From JANMDN01 sp031376285 (lineage in GTDB: Bacteria > Actinomycetota > Thermoleophilia > Miltoncostaeales > Miltoncostaeaceae): a stretch of 64,000 bases of DNA. This document shows positions 59,358 through 64,000 of this stretch, piece by piece. The stretch is taken from positions 1-64,000 of the forward strand of contig JANMDN010000024.1 of NCBI GenBank assembly GCA_031376285.1, read 5' to 3'. The translations under genes were made by a program, and so were the position numbers. Each line of letters begins with the position of its first letter. Positions within the stretch are counted from its first letter, which is position 1. The notes under the pieces were generated by a model. That model worked only from the letters and a program-made list of their open reading frames with translations. It did no database searches and was not told the DNA's origin.

Positions 59358-60205
59358 TGGGACTCAAGAAGTACAAGCCGACATCACCCTCGCGTCGTTT
59401 CATGACGTCGTCGGACTTCGAGGAGATCACGACTTCGAAGCCCGAGAAGTCGCTGACGACCAAGATCACGAAGACCGGTGGGCGCAACAACAACGGTCGC
59501 GTGACGTCGCGCCACATCGGCGGCGGGCACAAGAAGCGCTACCGGATCATCGACTTCAAGCGTTTGAAGGACGGCATCCCGGCCCGTGTCGCGACGATCG
59601 AGTACGACCCGAACCGGTCGGCGCGTATCGCCCTCCTGCACTACGCCGACGGCGAGAAGCGCTACATCCTTGCTCCGCTTCGGCTCCAGGTTGGGGACAC
59701 GGTCATGAGCGGCCCCGAGGCCGACATCAAGCCGGGCAACGCCTTGGCCCTCCGGGACATCCCGACGGGAACGATCGTCCACAACGTCGAGCTCCAGATC
59801 GGACGCGGCGGCCAGATGGTCCGCTCAGCCGGTGTTGGTGCCCAGCTGATGGCGAAGGAAGGCGACTACGCAACGGTCCGCCTCCCGTCGTCTGAGATGC
59901 GTATGGTGCATCTTGACTGTCGCGCCACCATTGGGCAGGTCGGCAACGTCACACACGGCAACGAGACGATCGGCAAAGCTGGTCGTTCACGTTGGAAGGG
60001 CATCCGCCCGCGCGTTCGTGGCTCGGCGATGAACCCGGTCGACCACCCGCATGGTGGTGGCGAAGGTAAGACGAACTCTGGTCGCCATCCGGTGACCCCG
60101 TGGGGTAAGCCGACCAACGGCTTCCGGACACGGAACAAGAAGAAGGCAAGCCAGAAGCTCATCGTGCGCGGCCGCAAGCGCGGCAAGCACACCGAGGGCC
60201 GATGA
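59357..60205 (+). CDS. rplB: Ribosomal protein L2
   Basis: A 282-aa peptidyl-transferase-centre protein: MGLKKYKPTSPSRRFMTSSD, GGGHKKRYRIIDFKR and the conserved AMNPVDHPHGGGEGKTNSGR with the key His. Full length. Confidence 0.98.
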   Translation: MGLKKYKPTSPSRRFMTSSDFEEITTSKPEKSLTTKITKTGGRNNNGRVTSRHIGGGHKKRYRIIDFKRLKDGIPARVATIEYDPNRSARIALLHYADGEKRYILAPLRLQVGDTVMSGPEADIKPGNALALRDIPTGTIVHNVELQIGRGGQMVRSAGVGAQLMAKEGDYATVRLPSSEMRMVHLDCRATIGQVGNVTHGNETIGKAGRSRWKGIRPRVRGSAMNPVDHPHGGGEGKTNSGRHPVTPWGKPTNGFRTRNKKKASQKLIVRGRKRGKHTEGR

Positions 60206-60226
60206 TCACGCGCGTGGGAGCTCACG

Positions 60227-60508
60227 ATGGGTCGTAGTCTCAAGAAGGGTCCGTTCGCAGAGGAGCGCTTGATGAAGCGCATCGCTGACATGAACGGCGC
60301 CAACGAGAAGCGGATGATCCGCACTTGGTCGAGGACGTCGACCATCTTTCCGGAGATGGTCGGGCATACGATTGCCGTCCACGACGGGCGCAAGCACGTG
60401 CCGGTCTTCATCTCCGAGAGCATGGTCGGTCACAAGCTCGGCGAGTTCGCTCCGACACGCACCTACCGCGGCCACGACGCGGGCGACCGCACATCGAAGC
60501 GCCGGTAG
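60227..60508 (+). CDS. rpsS: Ribosomal protein S19
   Basis: A 93-aa protein: MGRSLKKGPFAEERLMKRIA, WSRTSTIFPEMVGHTIAVHD and LGEFAPTRTYRGHDAGDR. Full length; follows L2 by 21 bases. Confidence 0.97.
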   Translation: MGRSLKKGPFAEERLMKRIADMNGANEKRMIRTWSRTSTIFPEMVGHTIAVHDGRKHVPVFISESMVGHKLGEFAPTRTYRGHDAGDRTSKRR

Positions 60509-60511
60509 ACG

Positions 60512-60889
60512 ATGCCGACCGATCTCAAAGATGCCGTCGTGACGGCTACCGCAAAGTACGTTCGCGTGTCAGCCCGAAAGGCTCGCCTCGTCGCCGACCT
60601 CGTCCGCGGCAAGTCCGTGCCCGAGGCGCGCGCCATCCTCGCGTTTTCGACGCGAGGCGCCGCTGAGCCGGTCCGCAAGGTCCTCGACTCGGCGTGCGCA
60701 AACGCAGACCACAATCACGCGATGGACTCGGAAGAGCTCGTCCTGACTCGTGTCCTGATCGACGAGGGGCCGACGATGCGTCGGTTCCGTCCCCGGGCCA
60801 TGGGCCGCTCGACGCGCATCAACAAGCGCACCTGCCACATCACGATCGGCCTGTCGCAGGCCGAGGAACCCCGTCGGAGGAAGCGTTAA
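60512..60889 (+). CDS. rplV: Ribosomal protein L22
   Basis: A 125-aa tunnel-wall protein: KYVRVSARKARLVADLVRGK, DEGPTMRRFRPRAMGRSTRI and HITIGLS. Stop overlaps rpsC ATG by one base. Confidence 0.97.
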   Translation: MPTDLKDAVVTATAKYVRVSARKARLVADLVRGKSVPEARAILAFSTRGAAEPVRKVLDSACANADHNHAMDSEELVLTRVLIDEGPTMRRFRPRAMGRSTRINKRTCHITIGLSQAEEPRRRKR

Positions 60890-61659
60890 TGGGTCAGAAG
60901 GTCAACCCGCATGGCTTTCGTCTGGGGATCATCAACCCGTGGAAGAGCAATTGGTTCACGGAGCGTGACTTTGCCGGCTACCTCGACGAGGACCGTGCCG
61001 TTCGCGAGCACATCACACGCCGCCTGAGCCACGCTGGCCTTTCGGACATCCGTCTGAGGAAGGACAGCAAGGAGCTTGTCGTTGACATCTCCACCGCGCG
61101 TCCAGGCATCGTGATCGGCAAGAACGGCACCGAGGTGGATAGCCTCCGCCGTGAACTCCACGCGATGACCCAGAAGGATATTCGGGTCAACATCAACGAA
61201 ATCAAGCGTCCCGAGCTCGACGCACGCCTCGTCGCACAGTCGATCGCCGAGCAGCTCGAAAATCGTGTGAGCTTCCGCCGCGCGATGAAGCGGGCACTGA
61301 CGTCGGCGATGCGCTCCGGCGCACAGGGCGTCAAGGTGCAGTGCGCGGGTCGGCTCGGTGGAGCTGAGATGTCGCGTCGTGAGCACTACCTCGACGGTCG
61401 AGTCCCACTCCACACCCTCCGGGCTGACATCGACTATGGCTTCGCCGAGGCGAAGACGACCTTCGGTCGCATCGGCGTGAAGGTTTGGATTAACAAGGGT
61501 GAAGTGCTTCCCGAGGGCGTCGTCGACTCGCGCGGACGCGTCGAGCCCGAGCCGCTGCCTCGCCGCCCACGTCGCGACGGAAACAACCAGCGCGGAGGCC
61601 GCCCCGGTGGTGGCGGTGGCGATCGCTCCGGCGGCGGACGCGACGGAGGAACGACCTAA
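60889..61659 (+). CDS. rpsC: Ribosomal protein S3 with Gly/Arg-rich tail
   Basis: A 256-aa mRNA-entry protein: MGQKVNPHGFRLGIINPWKS, the KH domain GIVIGKNGTEVDSLRRELHA and REHYLDGRVPLHTLRADIDY. The last 25 residues (NQRGGRPGGGGGDRSGGGRD) form an RGG-like tail. Stop overlaps rplP. Confidence 0.97.
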   Translation: MGQKVNPHGFRLGIINPWKSNWFTERDFAGYLDEDRAVREHITRRLSHAGLSDIRLRKDSKELVVDISTARPGIVIGKNGTEVDSLRRELHAMTQKDIRVNINEIKRPELDARLVAQSIAEQLENRVSFRRAMKRALTSAMRSGAQGVKVQCAGRLGGAEMSRREHYLDGRVPLHTLRADIDYGFAEAKTTFGRIGVKVWINKGEVLPEGVVDSRGRVEPEPLPRRPRRDGNNQRGGRPGGGGGDRSGGGRDGGTT

Positions 61660-62072
61660 TGTTGATGCCAAAGCGGACCAAGTTCCGTAAGAGCCACCGC
61701 GGACGACGCCAGGGCATGACCAAGGGCAACCCCGAGGTCATGTTTGGTGAATACGGACTGAAGTCGCTTGAGGTTGCCTGGATCACGAACCGCCAGATCG
61801 AGTCAGCTCGTATTGCGATCAACCGCCGCATTAAGCGTGGTGGCAAGGTCTGGATCAACATCTTTCCTCAGCTTCCCTTCACCAAGAAGCCGGCCGAGAC
61901 CCGCATGGGCTCAGGTAAGGGTTCTCCCGAGGGATGGGTTTGCGTCGTCAAGCCCGGCAAGGTGATGTTCGAGCTTGCCGGCGTGCCGGAGCCGCTCGCC
62001 CGTGAGGCGATGCGCCTGGCCGCGATGAAGCTGCCCGTCAAGTGCAAGTTCGTGAAGCGAGACGAGGATTGA
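61659..62072 (+). CDS. rplP: Ribosomal protein L16
   Basis: A 137-aa protein of the tRNA-binding region: MLMPKRTKFRKSHRGRRQGM, MGSGKGSPEGWVCVVKPGKV and LAAMKLPVKCKFVKR. Stop overlaps rpmC TTG by three bases (TTGA). Confidence 0.97.
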   Translation: MLMPKRTKFRKSHRGRRQGMTKGNPEVMFGEYGLKSLEVAWITNRQIESARIAINRRIKRGGKVWINIFPQLPFTKKPAETRMGSGKGSPEGWVCVVKPGKVMFELAGVPEPLAREAMRLAAMKLPVKCKFVKRDED

Positions 62073-62266
62073 CCGCGACAGAGCTACGCGAACTCCGCGA
62101 TGAGGAGCTCGTCAATCATCTGAACGAAGTGCGCGAGGCCTACTACAACCTGCGCTTCCAACTCCCGAGCGGTGCGCTGGAAAAGACCAGCGAACTCGGC
62201 ATTCGGAAGCGTGAGATCGCGCGAGTCCTTACGATTATTCGGGAGCGGGAGCTGGCAAGTGGCTGA
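62069..62266 (+). CDS. rpmC: Ribosomal protein L29
   Basis: A 65-aa helical protein starting at TTG 62069: TATELRELRDEELVNHLNEV, AYYNLRFQLPSGALEKTSEL. TTG gives the normal family length, and GACGAGG is a usable ribosome-binding site. The longer frame from 62042 overlaps L16 and has no similarity. Confidence 0.94.
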   Translation: MTATELRELRDEELVNHLNEVREAYYNLRFQLPSGALEKTSELGIRKREIARVLTIIRERELASG

Positions 62267-62534
62267 GCAGACGATCGAACGTGTCGCCGGGCGACGCAAG
62301 ACCAGGGTTGGTGTCGTCACAAGCGATGCTCGCGACAAGACCATCACGGTGCGCATCGACCTCGCTCGTCAGCACCCGAGGTACGGCAAGACCGTTCGTC
62401 GGTCGTCAAAGCTGCACGCCCACGACGAGACCAATGACGCACACCTGGGAGACCTCGTGCGCGTCGCCGAGTGCCGTCCGATCTCGAGCCAGAAGCGTTG
62501 GCGGCTGGTCGAGATCGTCGAGCGGGCGAAGTAG
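62259..62534 (+). CDS. rpsQ: Ribosomal protein S17
   Basis: A 91-aa protein from GTG 62259: GRRKTRVGVVTSDARDKTIT, RYGKTVRRSSKLHAHDE and GDLVRVAECRPISSQKRW. Overlaps rpmC by eight bases. Confidence 0.96.
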   Translation: MAEQTIERVAGRRKTRVGVVTSDARDKTITVRIDLARQHPRYGKTVRRSSKLHAHDETNDAHLGDLVRVAECRPISSQKRWRLVEIVERAK

Positions 62535-62544
62535 GAGCCGACCA

Positions 62545-62913
62545 ATGATCCAGAACGAATCACGACTGCGTGTCGCCGACAACACCGGAGCGCGGGAAAT
62601 CCTGTGCATCCGGGTGCTCGGCGGTTCACGCCGTCGTTACGCCCGAGTCGGCGATGTCATCGTCGCGACGGTCAAGCAAGCGACGCCGCAGGGCGCCGTC
62701 AAGAAGGGTGACGTTGTGAAGGCGGTCGTCGTCCGGACGAAGAAGTCCTTCCCGCGCGACGATGGCACGTTCATCGCCTTCGACGAGAACGCGGCCGTCA
62801 TCATCGACAACGCACACAATCCTCGCGGGACACGCATCTTCGGGCCGGTGGCGCGCGAACTGCGTGACCGGGACTTCATGAAGATCGTCTCACTCGCCCC
62901 CGAGGTCCTCTGA
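62545..62913 (+). CDS. rplN: Ribosomal protein L14
   Basis: A 122-aa protein, exactly the usual length: MIQNESRLRVADNTGAREIL, VGDVIVATVKQATPQGAVKK and NPRGTRIFGPVARELR. Stop overlaps rplX by one base. Confidence 0.98.
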   Translation: MIQNESRLRVADNTGAREILCIRVLGGSRRRYARVGDVIVATVKQATPQGAVKKGDVVKAVVVRTKKSFPRDDGTFIAFDENAAVIIDNAHNPRGTRIFGPVARELRDRDFMKIVSLAPEVL

Positions 62914-63224
62914 TGCCTGCGCGGATCAAGAAGGACGACGAGGTCATCGTGATCTCGGGCAAAGACAAGGGCAAAACAGGTCGGGTGCTCGAGGTGATGC
63001 CGGCCAGCGAGCGCGTGCTCGTCGAGGGCGTCAACATCATGAAGCGCCACACCAAGCCTCGTCCTCCTCAGGAGCCCGGCGGTGTGATCGAGAAGCCCGC
63101 GCCGATGCACCTTTCGAATGTCGCGCTCATCGACCCGAAGAGCAAGAAAGCAACACGTGTCCGGATTGAAATCGTTGATGGCAAGCGCGTGCGGGTCTCC
63201 TCACGCAGTGGGGCGCGAATCTGA
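62913..63224 (+). CDS. rplX: Ribosomal protein L24
   Basis: A 103-aa assembly-initiating protein with the KOW motif DDEVIVISGKDKGKTGRVLE and GVNIMKRHTKP. Stop overlaps the L5 ATG by one base. Confidence 0.97.
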   Translation: MPARIKKDDEVIVISGKDKGKTGRVLEVMPASERVLVEGVNIMKRHTKPRPPQEPGGVIEKPAPMHLSNVALIDPKSKKATRVRIEIVDGKRVRVSSRSGARI

Positions 63225-64000
63225 TGGGAGATGAGGACGTGATGGCAGACGAGACGGGCGACGCGACAACCGAGTCCGGGGACGAGTCCCCGGTTGCCCC
63301 CGAGGCTCCCGTGGCACCCGAGGGCGCAGACGTCGTCGAGGCCCAAGCGGTCGTCGAGTCGGCGGATGTCGACGAGGCAGCAGGCGAGCCGGCTCCGAAA
63401 CCGAAGACGACCAAGGCCCCAAAGGTCGCGAAGGCGCCCGCCGAACCCCAGGCTCCTGCCCCGCCGCCGCGCCTGCGCGAGGTCTACCAGACCGAGATTC
63501 GCCCGCTGCTCCAAGAGGAGTTCAAGTACTCGTCGTCGATGCAGCACCCGCGAATCACCAAGATCACGCTCAACATGGGTGTCGGTGAGGCCAAGCAGAA
63601 CGCCAAGGCGCTCGACCAGGCCGTCGACCAGCTGAGCATCATCGCCGGGCAGCGTCCGGCGATCACCAAAGCCCGCAAGTCGATCGCCCAGTTCAAGCTC
63701 CGTGAGGGCATGGCGATTGGTTGCAAGGTGACCCTTCGTGGGGCCCGGATGTGGGAGTTCTACGATCGACTCACGTCGATCGCGCTTCCCCGGATTCGCG
63801 ACTTCCGCGGTGTCAACCCGGACGGCTTCGACGGTCGCGGTAACTACAACCTTGGCCTGCGCGAGCAGACGATCTTTCCGGAGATCGACTACGACTCAAT
63901 CGACAACGTGCGCGGTCTGAACGTCACGATCACGACGACCGCAGCGACCGACGAAGAAGGTCGGGCGCTGCTTCGTCACCTCGGTATGCCATTCCGGGCC
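63224..64000 (+). CDS. rplE: Ribosomal protein L5 with long N-terminal extension, 3' end cut by window
   Basis: The L5 core begins at about residue 83 (RLREVYQTEIRPLLQEEFKY, ITLNMGVGEAKQNAKALDQA, PAITKARKSIAQFKLREGM, RGNYNLGLREQTIFPEIDYD) and is open to the window end, 259 codons, lacking only a few C-terminal residues. In front lie about 80 residues rich in Ala, Pro, Glu and Lys (MADETGDATTESGDESPVAP and further). ATG 63224 overlaps the L24 stop; ATG 63242 is a second choice. No start codon with a ribosome-binding site is seen at the usual L5 start, so the extension is probably translated. Confidence 0.94.
   Translation, partial: MGDEDVMADETGDATTESGDESPVAPEAPVAPEGADVVEAQAVVESADVDEAAGEPAPKPKTTKAPKVAKAPAEPQAPAPPPRLREVYQTEIRPLLQEEFKYSSSMQHPRITKITLNMGVGEAKQNAKALDQAVDQLSIIAGQRPAITKARKSIAQFKLREGMAIGCKVTLRGARMWEFYDRLTSIALPRIRDFRGVNPDGFDGRGNYNLGLREQTIFPEIDYDSIDNVRGLNVTITTTAATDEEGRALLRHLGMPFRA

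Overview
The window is about 64 kb of high-GC DNA whose core genes look like an actinomycete-type bacterium (Actinomycetota; a deep lineage such as Thermoleophilia or Acidimicrobiia is possible, but I cannot place it without a tree). Pointers are the order tRNA-Trp, secE, nusG, rplK, rplA, rplJ, rplL, rpoB, rpoC, rpsL, rpsG, fusA, tuf, S10 operon; frequent GTG and TTG starts; four-base stop/start overlaps of the GTGA or ATGA type; apparently leaderless operons; and no RNA polymerase or ribosomal protein of proteobacterial type.

Positions 1-13,883 hold a self-contained catabolic cluster. It has a sugar ABC importer (ATPase, two permeases, secreted binding protein), a GH4 alpha-galactosidase, a GH42 beta-galactosidase, galactokinase, galactose-1-phosphate uridylyltransferase, glycerol kinase, glycerol-3-phosphate dehydrogenase and a DeoR-family regulator. 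The two glycerol genes are joined to the galactose and transport genes by four-base overlaps. Together they would import a galactosyl-glycerol, cut both alpha- and beta-galactosidic bonds, and send galactose into the Leloir pathway and glycerol into glycolysis. The best-fitting substrate is the head group of chloroplast galactolipids (alpha-Gal-1,6-beta-Gal-glycerol), which would explain why both galactosidases and the glycerol genes are in one cluster. Two promoters in the cluster share an unusual sequence, and each start region carries a tandem ten-base repeat that may be the DeoR operator. This is the most interesting system in the window.

Positions 13,900-26,350 are housekeeping and accessory genes: endonuclease III, an adenosine-deaminase-like enzyme, a monothiol glutaredoxin/BolA pair, a thioredoxin-fold DUF255 protein, a J-domain protein, a MazEF-like toxin-antitoxin pair, an ATP-grasp enzyme and an acyl-CoA ligase. 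Among them are a collapsed AAA/DUF4143 ATPase gene with a tandem repeat in front, a frameshifted FHA regulator, and a chain of coupled micro-ORFs.

Positions 26,350-64,000 carry the transcription and translation genes, interrupted three times. Between rplL and rpoB lie about 7.8 kb, mostly secreted proteins (subtilase, delta-60 repeat protein, lysyl-oxidase-like protein with PPC repeats). Between rpoC and rpsL lie about 5 kb with a MoaB-like gene, three toxin-antitoxin modules (one broken) and gene debris. Between fusA and tuf lies a D-glucuronyl C5-epimerase-like gene on the opposite strand. REP-like palindromic elements with the core GTGTCAGGCACC occur at two of these interruptions and after the sugar cluster. 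The window ends inside rplE (L5), which has an unusual acidic N-terminal extension.
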